Positions 45,500-54,836 of a stretch of DNA of 64,000 bases are shown in pieces. Position numbers and translations under genes: made by a program. Source of the DNA: Shimia sp. (lineage in GTDB: Bacteria; Pseudomonadota; Alphaproteobacteria; Rhodobacterales; Rhodobacteraceae); NCBI RefSeq assembly GCF_022448905.1, contig NZ_JAKVCW010000001.1, positions 239,996 through 303,995 of the forward strand. The letters are read 5' to 3'. Positions within the stretch are counted from its first letter, which is position 1. Every line of letters starts with the position of its first letter. The notes beneath the pieces were generated by a model, which had not been told where the DNA came from, made no database searches, and saw only the letters and a program-made list of their open reading frames with translations.

Positions 45500-45715
45500 A
45501 TGGCATATGTAGTAAGCACATCTTCTGTGACCGCACCTAAAGCCTCTGGCCTTTCGGTCCTTTTCGCAAACGCAGCAGAACGCTTCCGTCAGTACCGCGT
45601 GTACCGCGCGACCTACAACGAGCTGAACCAGCTTTCTGACCGCGAACTGGCCGACCTGGGTCTGAGCCGCTCCATGATCCGCCGCTTGGCGATCGAAGCA
45701 AGCCGCGAGGCATAA
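45500..45715 (+). CDS. DUF1127 protein, CcaF1-like, heading the hairpin RNA array
   Basis: 71-residue basic protein. The DUF1127 domain (RVYRATYNELNQLSDRELAD, then LGLSRSMIRR) is C-terminal; the start is MAYVVSTSSVTAP. An ATG at 45494 is also in frame. In Rhodobacter sphaeroides a DUF1127 protein (CcaF1) is co-transcribed with the stress-induced CcsR RNAs and binds RNA; here the same order is seen, with hairpin RNAs starting 6 bases after the stop. Function in this organism is inferred from that parallel. Confidence 0.9.
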   Translation: MAYVVSTSSVTAPKASGLSVLFANAAERFRQYRVYRATYNELNQLSDRELADLGLSRSMIRRLAIEASREA

Positions 45716-45721
45716 GAATTC

Positions 45722-45792
45722 GGAAGGCCACTCCTCCCTCAGGCCTTCCACTACTGCGACGATGCCTCTCCTCCTCCCTGGTGTCGTCGTAG
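45722..45792 (+). ncRNA. CcsR-like RNA 1 (double hairpin)
   Basis: Two hairpins: GGAAGGCC/GGCCTTCC with loop ACTCCTCCCTCA, then CGACGATGCC/GGTGTCGTCG (two wobble pairs, outer CTAC/GTAG) with loop TCTCCTCCTCCCT. The loops expose CCUCCUCCC-type anti-Shine-Dalgarno sequence, the hallmark of CcsR 'cuckoo' RNAs. Confidence 0.9.
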
Positions 45793-45823
45793 CGAACATA
45801 GGACCAGAACGGTCCACCGAGCT

Positions 45824-45898
45824 CAAGCTGCTCCTCTCCTCCTCCCTGGAGCGCTTGAACATAGCGACGGCACCTCTCCTCCTCCCTGGTGTCGTCGC
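45824..45898 (+). ncRNA. CcsR-like RNA 2 (double hairpin)
   Basis: First hairpin CAAGC..GCTCC/GGAGC..CTTG, second GCGACGG-CACC/GGTG-TCGTCGC, each with loop TCTCCTCCTCCCT. The spacer before it (45793-45823) is unpaired and unlike the other spacers. Confidence 0.92.
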
Positions 45899-45930
45899 AC
45901 CAAATTCGGGCCCACAGGCCCAACGGTATC

Positions 45931-46007
45931 AAGAGCCCTCTCTCATCCTCCCTGAGGGCGCTTGTAACTAGAGCGACGGTGCCTCTCCTCCTCCCTGGCA
46001 CCGTCGC
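45931..46007 (+). ncRNA. CcsR-like RNA 3 (double hairpin, variant first loop)
   Basis: First hairpin GCCCTC/GAGGGC with loop TCTCATCCTCCCT (one T-to-A-type change from the standard loop), second a perfect 11-bp stem GCGACGGTGCC/GGCACCGTCGC with loop TCTCCTCCTCCCT. Confidence 0.92.
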
Positions 46008-46047
46008 ACTCGAAATTCGATCCCGTCGCGGGGTCACCGGTATCGAG

Positions 46048-46119
46048 ACGCTCTCTCCTCCTCCCTGAGCGTTTTGTGTGAAGCGCGGCGACATCTCTCC
46101 TCCTCCCTGATGTCGCCGC
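46048..46119 (+). ncRNA. CcsR-like RNA 4 (double hairpin)
   Basis: First hairpin ACGCTC/GAGCGT, second perfect 11-bp GCGGCGACATC/GATGTCGCCGC, both with loop TCTCCTCCTCCCT. It is last in the array, 30 bases before the shared terminator. Confidence 0.92.
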
Positions 46120-46149
46120 TGCCTTCTCTCTCCAAATTCTTGATGCACA

Positions 46150-46182
46150 ACAAAAAAGACGCTCCGAAGAGCGCCTTTTCTC
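46150..46182. terminator. Bidirectional UUCG-type terminator
   Basis: GACGCTC and GAGCGCC pair around CGAA (UUCG on the minus strand). A6 on the left gives T6 on the minus strand for the GST gene, and TTTT on the right ends the CcsR array. Confidence 0.85.
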
Positions 46183-46196
46183 GTGTTTGCCTTGCC

Positions 46197-46826
46197 TTAC
46201 GCTTGTGCGCTGGGGCGGGCCGCAATCTTGGCAAGCCAAGCCTGCGTCGCTGTGTTTTCATCTGGCGGTGTCATCTTTACGATCCGCGCAAAATCGCAGA
46301 ACACATAACCGGTGATGTCCGCCATTGTGAAGCTGTCACCAGCCAGCCAGGGGCTGTCCTGAAGGCGTTGTTCCAATGTGGCGTAGAACAATTGCAGGCG
46401 CTTTGCGCCTCGTTCCGCCAACTCAGGGATTTGGTCATAGTTGACTGCCCCAGGCAGTGCGCGGCCTTTGAGGGCAGGGGAGGCATTGCGCAGCGTTTCG
46501 GCAATCGACATGCCGCCATGAAACTCACAGATCGCATTCCACATCAGCACCGCGCCTTTTTCATCCGGCGTTGTGCCCATCAGCGGCGGCTCGGGGTGCA
46601 TCGCCTCAAGGTAGCCCGCAATCGCGATGTTCTCGGTCAGGTTCAGTCCTTCGTCCGTCGTCAGTACAGGTACGGTACCGTGTTGATTCAGCGCCAGAAA
46701 CTCCGGTGCGCGGTGGCCATCATTGCGCAAATCCACTTGCCGCGTTTCAATCTCCAACCCTTTTTCGGCAATAAACATCCGTGCCCGCCGCGGGCTGGGC
46801 GCTGTGGCGCAATCGTAGAAAATCAT
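46197..46826 (-). CDS. Glutathione S-transferase family protein
   Basis: 209 residues. Thioredoxin-like N-terminal domain starting MIFYDCATAPSPRRARMFI with NQHGTVPVLTTDEG (cis-Pro loop), then the helical domain. The ATG at 46826 follows CAGGAGGACC. It is single and shares the terminator with the convergent CcsR array. In Rhodobacter CcsR RNAs affect glutathione-dependent formaldehyde oxidation, so the convergence with a GST gene is suggestive but may be chance. Confidence 0.9.
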   Translation of the reverse strand: MIFYDCATAPSPRRARMFIAEKGLEIETRQVDLRNDGHRAPEFLALNQHGTVPVLTTDEGLNLTENIAIAGYLEAMHPEPPLMGTTPDEKGAVLMWNAICEFHGGMSIAETLRNASPALKGRALPGAVNYDQIPELAERGAKRLQLFYATLEQRLQDSPWLAGDSFTMADITGYVFCDFARIVKMTPPDENTATQAWLAKIAARPSAQA

Positions 46827-46904
46827 GAGGTCCTCCTGTCTGGACCTCACCTCAACGCAGGGTGGCGTTTGCTGTCAACCGCGCGGCGGATCACAAACGT
46901 GGGG

Positions 46905-49346
46905 TCAAAACGGAATGTCATCCGGTGCACTGACAAAGCGGGCGACCACTTTCTTTTCACCAGCCTTTTCAAAATCTACTGTCAGCTTGTCGCCTTCAAT
47001 GTCCGTCACGGCACCATAGCCGAACTTCTGGTGGAACACCCGGTCACCCACCATGAAGCTGCTGACGGCGGTGAGATCAATCGCGGCCGCTTTGCTCTCT
47101 TTGGGCTGGCTGGTGCCGTATTGCCCTGCACGGGATTGCAGTCGTTTCCAGCCCGGAGAGTTGTAACCGTCTGCGTTCATAGCAGATTTTTCCAATCCTG
47201 ACTGGCCAAAGCTGCCGCCGGCAGCCCGTGAGCCGCCGCTGTGTCCATAGAGACCAGGCGGGGTCAATACCTCGACGTTTTCTTCAGAAAGCTCATCAAT
47301 GAAACGACTCGGCATCTGGCTTTGCCATTGACCAAACACACGCCGGTTGCCCGCAAAGGATATGGTGCAGAGTTCTTCGGCCCTAGTGATTCCCACATAG
47401 GCCAGCCGTCGCTCTTCCTCGAGGCCTTTGGGGCCGGTCTCGTCCATGCTGCGTTGAGACGGGAACAGCCCGTCTTCCCACCCCGGCAGGAACACAGCCG
47501 GGAACTCCAAGCCCTTGGCCGCGTGCAGCGTCATGATCGAAATCTTCTGCTCCGCATCCTCGCTTTCGTTGTCCATGATCAGGCTGACGTGTTCAAGGAA
47601 ACCTTGCAGATTGTCGAACCCTTCCAAAGCTTTGACCAGTTCTTTCAGGTTTTCCAGCCGCCCCGGTGCCTCTGGCGTTTTGTCGTTCTGCCACATGGCC
47701 GTGTAACCGGCCTCATCCAGAATCACCTGCGCCAGTTCCACGTGGTTCAGCTCTGCGTGGCCTTCCTGAAACCGCATGGCCGTCTGAGTAGTGCCATCAT
47801 CAATAACATCGTCATCATCCAGTGGCACCTCAACCACAGGTGCGGTGCCTTGCTTGCGCCAGCGGTCCAAACCATCCAGTAGAATTCCAAGCTCTTTGGC
47901 GCCTTTGCCGCCAATGCCCTTTTCCTCAACTAGGATTCGCGCGCCTTCTACGAGGCTCACGCCGTTGGCCCGCGCGCAAGTCTGGATTTTCTGCTGCGCC
48001 ACATTGCCCAGACCACGTTTAGGGGTGTTCACAATGCGCTCAAACGCCAGATCATCTTCTGGGCTGACCACCAAGCGGAAGTAGGCCATGGCGTCGCGAA
48101 TTTCCAAGCGCTCATAGAATCGCGGCCCGCCAATCACGCGGTAAGGCAGGCCGATGGTGAGGAAGCGATCTTCAAAGGCGCGCATTTGATGTGAGGCACG
48201 GACCAAAATCGCCATATCTTCCAGCGACTTGGGATCACTGCCGCGGGTGCCGCGCTGCATCGCTTCGACTTCTTCCCCAACCCAGCGGGCTTCTTCGTCG
48301 CCGTCCCAATGACCAATAAGGCGCACCTTCTCGCCCATGTCGGCCTCGGTCCACAGCTCTTTGCCCAGCCGGTTTTCATTGCCGCGAATAACGTTGGATG
48401 CTGCTGCCAGAATATTGCCCGTGGAGCGGTAATTCTGCTCCAGCCGCACCACATGCGCGCCGGGGAAATCCTTTTCAAACCGCAGGATGTTGCCCACTTC
48501 CGCTCCGCGCCAGCCGTAGATCGACTGATCGTCGTCGCCCACACAACAGATGTTTTTGTGCGAGGACGCCAACAGCCGCAGCCACAAATACTGCGCCACG
48601 TTGGTATCCTGATACTCATCTACAAGGATGTAGCGGAACCAACGCTGATAGTTGGACAGCACATCCGGGTGGTCTTGGAAGATTGTGACCGTATGCAAAA
48701 GCAGGTCACCAAAATCCACCGCGTTGAGTTCTTTCAGCCGGGTTTGATACTGCGCATAGAGCTGCCCGCCCATATGGTTATAGGCCCCGGCGTCAGCAGC
48801 AGGCAGTTTTTCCGGTGTCAGCGCGCGGTTCTTCCAGCCGTCGATCAAAGACGCCAACTGCCGCGCAGGCCAGCGTTTGTCGTCGATGTTGGCGGCCGCG
48901 ACCAATTGCTTGAGCAGGCGCAGTTGGTCATCAGTGTCGAGAATCGTGAAGTTGGATTTGAGCCCAACCAGCTCCGCATGACGGCGCAGCAGTTTCACAC
49001 AGATCGCGTGGAAGGTTCCCAGCCAGGGCATGCCTTCAATCTGATGCCCCAACATATTGCCGACGCGGTTTTTCATTTCCTTGGCGGCTTTATTGGTGAA
49101 GGTCACCGCCAGAATCTCGTTTGGCCGGGCGCGATTGGTGTTGAGCAAATGCACAATCCGCGCCGTCAAAGCCTTGGTTTTGCCGGTGCCTGCGCCGGCC
49201 AGCATCAAAACCGGGCCATCCAGCGTTTCCACGGCCTCACGCTGCGCGGGGTTGAGTTCGTCAAGATACGGCATCGGGCGCGGCGCCATTGCACGTGCCG
49301 ACAGGGAAGCCCCTTCGAAGGCGTCAAATTCGTCAAAACTGCTCAT
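46905..49346 (-). CDS. UvrD/Rep-type DNA helicase
   Basis: 813-residue superfamily 1A 3'-5' helicase. Motif I (Walker A) AGAGTGKTKALTAR at residues 50-63, motif II VDEYQDTNVAQY, motif III VGDDDQSIYGWRGA, and motif VI EERRLAYVGITRAEE. UvrD unwinds DNA in nucleotide excision and mismatch repair. The ATG at 49346 is chosen because the longer frame adds unrelated residues. A C-terminal Tudor-like region ends FVSAPDDIPF. Confidence 0.96.
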   Translation of the reverse strand: MSSFDEFDAFEGASLSARAMAPRPMPYLDELNPAQREAVETLDGPVLMLAGAGTGKTKALTARIVHLLNTNRARPNEILAVTFTNKAAKEMKNRVGNMLGHQIEGMPWLGTFHAICVKLLRRHAELVGLKSNFTILDTDDQLRLLKQLVAAANIDDKRWPARQLASLIDGWKNRALTPEKLPAADAGAYNHMGGQLYAQYQTRLKELNAVDFGDLLLHTVTIFQDHPDVLSNYQRWFRYILVDEYQDTNVAQYLWLRLLASSHKNICCVGDDDQSIYGWRGAEVGNILRFEKDFPGAHVVRLEQNYRSTGNILAAASNVIRGNENRLGKELWTEADMGEKVRLIGHWDGDEEARWVGEEVEAMQRGTRGSDPKSLEDMAILVRASHQMRAFEDRFLTIGLPYRVIGGPRFYERLEIRDAMAYFRLVVSPEDDLAFERIVNTPKRGLGNVAQQKIQTCARANGVSLVEGARILVEEKGIGGKGAKELGILLDGLDRWRKQGTAPVVEVPLDDDDVIDDGTTQTAMRFQEGHAELNHVELAQVILDEAGYTAMWQNDKTPEAPGRLENLKELVKALEGFDNLQGFLEHVSLIMDNESEDAEQKISIMTLHAAKGLEFPAVFLPGWEDGLFPSQRSMDETGPKGLEEERRLAYVGITRAEELCTISFAGNRRVFGQWQSQMPSRFIDELSEENVEVLTPPGLYGHSGGSRAAGGSFGQSGLEKSAMNADGYNSPGWKRLQSRAGQYGTSQPKESKAAAIDLTAVSSFMVGDRVFHQKFGYGAVTDIEGDKLTVDFEKAGEKKVVARFVSAPDDIPF

Positions 49347-49471
49347 GGACGTTACCCTATCGCAAACCTTGGACAGGCAAAAGCCTGTTCTTCTTATGTT
49401 CCATTGATGGTTGAACGTCCAAAAAGCAAGTCGCGCTGGACTTTTTTTGTGCGGCATATGACGGTCGGCAA

Positions 49472-50608
49472 ATGGATTTGCACGCCCGATACCCCGCCTT
49501 AAGTGACCTGCGCACCCGCGCCCAAAAGCGCATTCCCAAATTTGTTTGGGAGTATCTGGACAGTGCCACAGGCCAGGAGCGCACCAAGGCGCGTAACCGG
49601 CAGAAACTGGATGAGATCCTGTTTGAACCGTCCATTTTGCATGGTGAACAGACACCAGATGTCACGTCATCTTTCTTGGGGCAAGTCTATGACGTTCCAG
49701 TCGGAATTGCGCCGGTGGGCATGTCGGGGCTGATCTGGCCGGGGGCGGAGCAGACGCTGGCGCAGGCGGCGGTGTCCGCCAATATGCCTTACACGCTCAG
49801 CACGGTTGCAACGCAAACACCGGAAGACCTTGCGCCTCATATTGGGCAAAACGGGTGGTTTCAGCTCTATCCGCCACGCGATGAAGGTATCCGCAAGGAC
49901 CTTTTGAAACGCGTGAAATCGGCTGGGTTCACCACCTTGGTGCTAACGGTCGATGTGCCCACAGCCAGTCGCCGAGAGCGGCAAGTGCGGTCTGGTCTGA
50001 CGACACCGCCGAAGCTCACGCCGCGCCTTCTGACGCAGGTGGCATTGCGGCCAGCCTGGGCCTTGGCGACCGCGCGGTCGGGTATGCCGCGTATGAAGCT
50101 GATCGATGATTATGCAGGACAAGTTTCCGGATTAAGTTCCACTGCCCATGCGGGCTACCTGCTGCGTACCTCCCCGGATTGGAACTATGTTCAATGGCTG
50201 CGGGACAATTGGGACGGCGCCTTGATTGTCAAAGGCGCGCTGCGCAGCGAGGACTGTGCGAGGCTTGAGGCCATGGGCGTCGATGCGCTGTGGTTGTCTA
50301 ATCACGCAGGCCGTCAGTTTGATGCAGCGCCGGCTCCCATTGAAGTTTTGCCCAAAATCCGCGCCGCCACTGCCCTGCCCTTGATGGTCGATAGCGGTTT
50401 TGAAACCGGCCTTGATATCCTGCGGGCGCTGGCTTTGGGGGCGAATTTTGTGATGATGGGCCGCCCGTTCCACTACGCGCTTGCCGCCCTGGGCAGCGAA
50501 GGCCCCGCACATCTTGTGGACATTCTCAAGCAGGATCTAAAAGCCAACATGGGGCAGCTTGGCTTGGAAAACCTGACAGAGGTGCCAAACAAGCTGCGCC
50601 CCTTCTAA
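49472..50608 (+). CDS. FMN-dependent alpha-hydroxy-acid dehydrogenase
   Basis: 378-residue TIM-barrel flavoprotein. N-terminal RIPKFVWEYLDSATG-like segment, FMN-site VGIAPVGMSGLIWPGAE, and the catalytic HAGRQFDAAPAPIEVLPKIR. It oxidises L-lactate or a related 2-hydroxy acid to the keto acid and passes electrons to quinone (LldD-type). The rhodanese gene after it is convergent. A single gene; substrate specificity cannot be fixed by eye. Confidence 0.91.
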   Translation: MDLHARYPALSDLRTRAQKRIPKFVWEYLDSATGQERTKARNRQKLDEILFEPSILHGEQTPDVTSSFLGQVYDVPVGIAPVGMSGLIWPGAEQTLAQAAVSANMPYTLSTVATQTPEDLAPHIGQNGWFQLYPPRDEGIRKDLLKRVKSAGFTTLVLTVDVPTASRRERQVRSGLTTPPKLTPRLLTQVALRPAWALATARSGMPRMKLIDDYAGQVSGLSSTAHAGYLLRTSPDWNYVQWLRDNWDGALIVKGALRSEDCARLEAMGVDALWLSNHAGRQFDAAPAPIEVLPKIRAATALPLMVDSGFETGLDILRALALGANFVMMGRPFHYALAALGSEGPAHLVDILKQDLKANMGQLGLENLTEVPNKLRPF

Positions 50609-50612
50609 GCGG

Positions 50613-51074
50613 TTATTTGGCGGTCAGGTCCTTAGGCATCGCCTCAAACGCGGTTTGAGCACTGACTGTTGGCAGGCCTGATGGAATCCATCCCTTGCCG
50701 CGCGGGCCGCCCAACATGCCTTCGGTCACGTCCAACGTCCCATCAATGCCATTTTGCGCAAACAGGCCCATCAGTCGTCCGCTGCGGTTGCCACTTCGAC
50801 AAATCACCGCGACCCGGTGGTTGGGGTTGCGCTCCAGAACCGCCATGATCCAGCGGCCAAAGTCTGGCTCGCGCATGTCCAGTAGCCAAGCGCCTTCTGC
50901 CACACCGCTCTCTTGCCATTCTTGCGGCGTGCGCACGTCAATCAGGATCAGCTCGCCAGATTGCATGCGGGTGTACGCCTCTTCCGCGGTGAGCGTATCG
51001 GAGTTCGCGAGCACGCCAACGGGGATAAAAGAGAGGACACCAAGGGTAAAAGAGAAGCGACGACGGGTCAGCAT
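50613..51074 (-). CDS. Exported rhodanese-like protein
   Basis: 153 residues. Signal sequence MLTRRRFSFTLGVLSFIPVG; the RRRF start may be a Tat-like signal. A rhodanese domain follows with ILIDVRTPQEWQESGVAEGA and the active-site loop VAVICRSGNRSGRLMGL (Cys in CRSGNR). It is probably periplasmic sulfur carriage or sensing. The ATG at 51074 gives the cleanest signal peptide; the frame extends upstream. Its stop is 4 bases from the convergent lactate-dehydrogenase-like gene. Confidence 0.85.
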   Translation of the reverse strand: MLTRRRFSFTLGVLSFIPVGVLANSDTLTAEEAYTRMQSGELILIDVRTPQEWQESGVAEGAWLLDMREPDFGRWIMAVLERNPNHRVAVICRSGNRSGRLMGLFAQNGIDGTLDVTEGMLGGPRGKGWIPSGLPTVSAQTAFEAMPKDLTAK

Positions 51075-51300
51075 TTTTACATTCCATGTTTTGATTGTTA
51101 CGCACATGGCGTGAGGTTTTGCGCAATGCAACTGCGCAAAACCGCCGTTCACGGTAGTTTTATTCCGTTCGGAAACAACTCAAGTACAAAATGTAACGGA
51201 AATATTTCAGAATCAGGGTCAGTGGGTATTGCGCTGCGGTGCGGCATGCTTGTAGCAATTCGTCCAAACACCGACAGTGCCAAAGAGGGGACGCCTGCCG

Positions 51301-54300
51301 ATGCCTGAATTTTCCAAAATCCTAGTCGCCAACCGTGGCGAGATTGCGATCCGCGTGATGCGGGCCGCAAACGAGATGGGTAAGAAGACCGTGGCGGTCT
51401 TTGCAGAGGAAGACAAACTTGGTCTTCATCGCTTCAAAGCGGACGAGGCCTACCGCATCGGTGAAGGAATGGGCCCGGTTGCTGCCTATCTGAGCATTGA
51501 TGAGATCATTCGCGTGGCCAAAGAGTGCGGCGCAGATGCGATCCACCCGGGTTATGGACTGTTGTCTGAGAACCCGGATTTTGTCGACGCCTGCGCGGCA
51601 AACGGCATCACCTTTATTGGCCCAAAAGCGGCAACGATGCGCGCGCTCGGCGACAAAGCGTCCGCCCGCAAGGTGGCAATCGAGGCTGGTGTGCCGGTCA
51701 TCCCGGCAACCGAAGTGCTGGGCGACGATATGGACGCCATCAAGAAAGAAGCGGCCGAAATCGGCTACCCGCTAATGCTCAAAGCCTCGTGGGGCGGCGG
51801 CGGTCGTGGCATGCGCCCGATCTTTGGCGAGGATGAGCTCGAAGAGAAGGTGCTCGAAGGCCGTCGCGAAGCCGAAGCCGCTTTTGGCAATGGCGAAGGC
51901 TATCTGGAGAAGATGATTACCCGCGCGCGTCACGTGGAGGTGCAGATCCTCGGAGACACCAAAGGCAACATCTACCATCTCTATGAGCGGGATTGTTCGG
52001 TTCAGCGCCGCAACCAGAAAGTGGTGGAACGTGCGCCTGCGCCCTATCTGTCTGAAGCACAGCGTGAAGAAATCTGTGAACTGGGCCGTAAAATCTGTGC
52101 CCACGTGAATTATGAGTGTGCCGGCACCGTTGAGTTCCTGATGGATATGGAGAGCGGCAAGTTCTACTTTATCGAAGTGAACCCGCGCGTGCAGGTAGAG
52201 CACACCGTTACCGAAGAGGTGACGGGTATCGACATCGTTCAGGCACAGATCTTGATTGCTGAAGGCAAATCTCTGGCAGAAGCCACTGGCAAGTCCAGCC
52301 AGTACGACATCCGCCTTAACGGTCATGCACTGCAAACCCGGGTAACCACAGAAGATCCACAAAACAACTTCATCCCGGATTACGGCCGCATCACGGCGTA
52401 TCGTTCGGCAACGGGCATGGGCATCCGTCTGGACGGCGGCACGGCTTACGCTGGCGGTGTGATCACGCGCTACTACGACTCGCTGCTGACCAAAGTGACC
52501 GCTTGGGCGCCAACCCCAGAAAAGGCGATTGCCCGTATGGATCGCGCTCTGCGTGAATTCCGTGTGCGTGGTGTGTCCACCAACATTGCGTTTGTGGAAA
52601 ACCTGCTCAAGCATCCGACCTTCCTCAACAATCAATACACCACCAAGTTTATTGATGAGACCGAGGAGCTGTTTAACTTCGAGAAGCGTCGCGACCGGGG
52701 CACCAAGGTTCTCACCTACATCGCGGACATCTCCGTGAACGGCCACCCGGAAACGACAGATCGTCCGGCGCCCGCCGCCGATCTGAAAGCGCCGGTGCCA
52801 CCTGCCAAACATGGTGCGATCAAGCCCGGTACGCGCAACCTGTTGGAAGAGCAGGGCGCACAGGCTGTGGCCGATTGGATGAAGGAGCAGAAGAAACTAC
52901 TTCTGACCGACACAACCATGCGCGACGGTCACCAATCCTTGCTGGCGACCCGCATGCGCTCCATCGACATGATCAAGGTGGCACCGTCGTACGCCGCAAA
53001 CCTGTCTGATCTGTTCTCTGTGGAATGCTGGGGTGGCGCGACTTTTGATGTGGCCTACCGCTTCTTGCAGGAATGTCCGTGGCAGCGCCTGCGTGATCTG
53101 CGCGCCGCCATGCCGAACGTCATGACGCAGATGCTGCTGCGCGCGTCCAACGGCGTCGGCTACACCAACTATCCGGACAATGTGGTCCAGGCCTTTGTGA
53201 AACAAGCCGCTGAAACCGGTGTGGATGTGTTCCGCGTGTTTGACAGCCTGAACTGGGTTGAGAACATGCGCGTTGCGATGGATGCGGTTGTTGAGAGCGG
53301 CAAGGTCTGTGAAGGCACCATCTGCTACACTGGCGATATTCTTGATCCGAACCGCGCCAAATATGACGTGAACTACTATGTCTCTATGGCCAAGGAGCTT
53401 GAGGCCGCCGGTGCACATGTACTGGGCCTGAAAGATATGGCGGGTCTGCTGAAGCCAGCGTCTGCACGTGTCTTGGTCAAGGCGCTGAAAGAAGAGGTTG
53501 GCCTACCAATCCACTTCCACACACATGACACCTCCGGCATTGCGGGGGCGACCATTCTGGCAGCTGCGGATGCTGGCGTGGATGCTGTGGATGCAGCCAT
53601 GGACGCCTTCTCTGGCGGTACGTCGCAGCCGTGCCTCGGCTCCATTGTAGAGGCCACACGTAACACCGACCGCGACACTGGCTTGGACATCAAGTCCGTG
53701 CGTGAAGTGAGTGATTACTGGGAAGGTGTGCGGGCGCAATACACCGCTTTTGAAAGCGGTCTCGCTGCGCCGGCGTCTGAGGTCTATCTGCACGAGATGC
53801 CCGGTGGTCAGTTTACCAACCTCAAGGCGCAGGCCCGCAGCCTTGGTCTGGAAGAGCGTTGGCATGAGGTGGCGCAGACCTACGCGGATGTGAACCAGAT
53901 GTTTGGGGATATCGTGAAGGTGACGCCGTCGTCGAAAGTTGTGGGCGACATGGCGCTAATGATGGTGTCCCAGGGGCTGAGCCGCGAAGAGGTCGAAGAT
54001 CCAAAGACCGATCTGGCCTTCCCTGACTCCGTGGTCGACATGATGCGCGGCAATCTGGGCCAGCCACATGGTGGCTTCCCGTCTGCGATCATCGACAAGG
54101 TGCTCAAAGGCGAAAAGCCAAATCTGGAACGTCCGGGCAAACACCTCAAGCCCATCGATCTGGAAGAAACCCGCGCCGAAGTCTCTGCCCAACTTGAGGG
54201 CTTTGAAATCGACGACGAGGATCTGAACGGCTACCTGATGTATCCCAAAGTCTTCCTCGACTACATGGGCCGTCACCGTCAATATGGTCCGGTGCGTGCT

Positions 54301-54741
54301 CTGCCGACCAAGACGTTCTTCTACGGCATGGAGCCGGGCGAAGAGATCACTGCAGAGATCGACCCAGGCAAGACGCTTGAAATCCGCCTGCAGGCGATTG
54401 GTGAAACTGACGAGAACGGCGAAGTCAAAGTCTTCTTCGAACTCAACGGTCAGCCGCGTGTGATCCGTGTGCCAAACCGATTGGTGAAGTCTGCGACTGC
54501 GGCTCGCCCGAAGGCTGAAGTTGGCAACCCTAACCACATTGGTGCGCCGATGCCGGGCGTGGTCGCCTCTGTGGCGGTTGCCGCTGGTGCCGAAGTCAAA
54601 GAAGGCGATCTGCTACTGACCATCGAAGCCATGAAAATGGAAACCGGCATCCACGCAGAGCGTGATGCAGTTGTGAAGGCTGTGCATACAACGCCGGGCG
54701 GTCAGATCGACGCGAAGGATTTGCTGATCGAGCTGGAATAA
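51301..54741 (+). CDS. pyc: Pyruvate carboxylase
   Basis: 1146-residue biotin enzyme making oxaloacetate from pyruvate, CO2 and ATP. Domains in order: biotin carboxylase (residues 1-450; KILVANRGEIAIRVMRAANE and the catalytic region RGMRPIFGEDE), the carboxyltransferase barrel (about 540-830; TDTTMRDGHQSLLATRMRS and LKDMAGLLKPA), a PYC/OADA region, and the biotinyl domain with K1112 in EAMKMETG. Complete. It supplies the TCA cycle and, in Roseobacters, is a main CO2-fixing anaplerotic route. Single gene with strong terminator. Confidence 0.97.
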   Translation: MPEFSKILVANRGEIAIRVMRAANEMGKKTVAVFAEEDKLGLHRFKADEAYRIGEGMGPVAAYLSIDEIIRVAKECGADAIHPGYGLLSENPDFVDACAANGITFIGPKAATMRALGDKASARKVAIEAGVPVIPATEVLGDDMDAIKKEAAEIGYPLMLKASWGGGGRGMRPIFGEDELEEKVLEGRREAEAAFGNGEGYLEKMITRARHVEVQILGDTKGNIYHLYERDCSVQRRNQKVVERAPAPYLSEAQREEICELGRKICAHVNYECAGTVEFLMDMESGKFYFIEVNPRVQVEHTVTEEVTGIDIVQAQILIAEGKSLAEATGKSSQYDIRLNGHALQTRVTTEDPQNNFIPDYGRITAYRSATGMGIRLDGGTAYAGGVITRYYDSLLTKVTAWAPTPEKAIARMDRALREFRVRGVSTNIAFVENLLKHPTFLNNQYTTKFIDETEELFNFEKRRDRGTKVLTYIADISVNGHPETTDRPAPAADLKAPVPPAKHGAIKPGTRNLLEEQGAQAVADWMKEQKKLLLTDTTMRDGHQSLLATRMRSIDMIKVAPSYAANLSDLFSVECWGGATFDVAYRFLQECPWQRLRDLRAAMPNVMTQMLLRASNGVGYTNYPDNVVQAFVKQAAETGVDVFRVFDSLNWVENMRVAMDAVVESGKVCEGTICYTGDILDPNRAKYDVNYYVSMAKELEAAGAHVLGLKDMAGLLKPASARVLVKALKEEVGLPIHFHTHDTSGIAGATILAAADAGVDAVDAAMDAFSGGTSQPCLGSIVEATRNTDRDTGLDIKSVREVSDYWEGVRAQYTAFESGLAAPASEVYLHEMPGGQFTNLKAQARSLGLEERWHEVAQTYADVNQMFGDIVKVTPSSKVVGDMALMMVSQGLSREEVEDPKTDLAFPDSVVDMMRGNLGQPHGGFPSAIIDKVLKGEKPNLERPGKHLKPIDLEETRAEVSAQLEGFEIDDEDLNGYLMYPKVFLDYMGRHRQYGPVRALPTKTFFYGMEPGEEITAEIDPGKTLEIRLQAIGETDENGEVKVFFELNGQPRVIRVPNRLVKSATAARPKAEVGNPNHIGAPMPGVVASVAVAAGAEVKEGDLLLTIEAMKMETGIHAERDAVVKAVHTTPGGQIDAKDLLIELE

Positions 54742-54782
54742 CCCTGTCGCGCCTGTCAAGGGCGTGCCGTTTTCTAAATGAA

Positions 54783-54820
54783 AAGCCCCACGCAGTTTGC
54801 GCTGCATGGGGCTCTTTTTT
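54783..54820. terminator. Bidirectional hairpin terminator
   Basis: AGCCCCACGCAG pairs with CTGCATGGGGCT (one mismatch) over TTTGCG, with T6 on the right for pyc and A4 on the left for the cytochrome gene. Confidence 0.85.
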
Positions 54821-54836
54821 GTCTGCGGTGAACGTT

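Noticed and set aside
45722..46119. Possible CRISPR array
   Set aside because: Repeats are hairpin loops of about 13 bases in variable stems with irregular spacing; no cas genes are present.
45537..46148. Minus-strand 203-codon frame with repeated REEE(R)-type motif over the hairpin array
   Set aside because: It is the antisense of the repeated CCTCCTCCC loops; the repeat motif arises from the RNA hairpins, and no ribosome site is seen.
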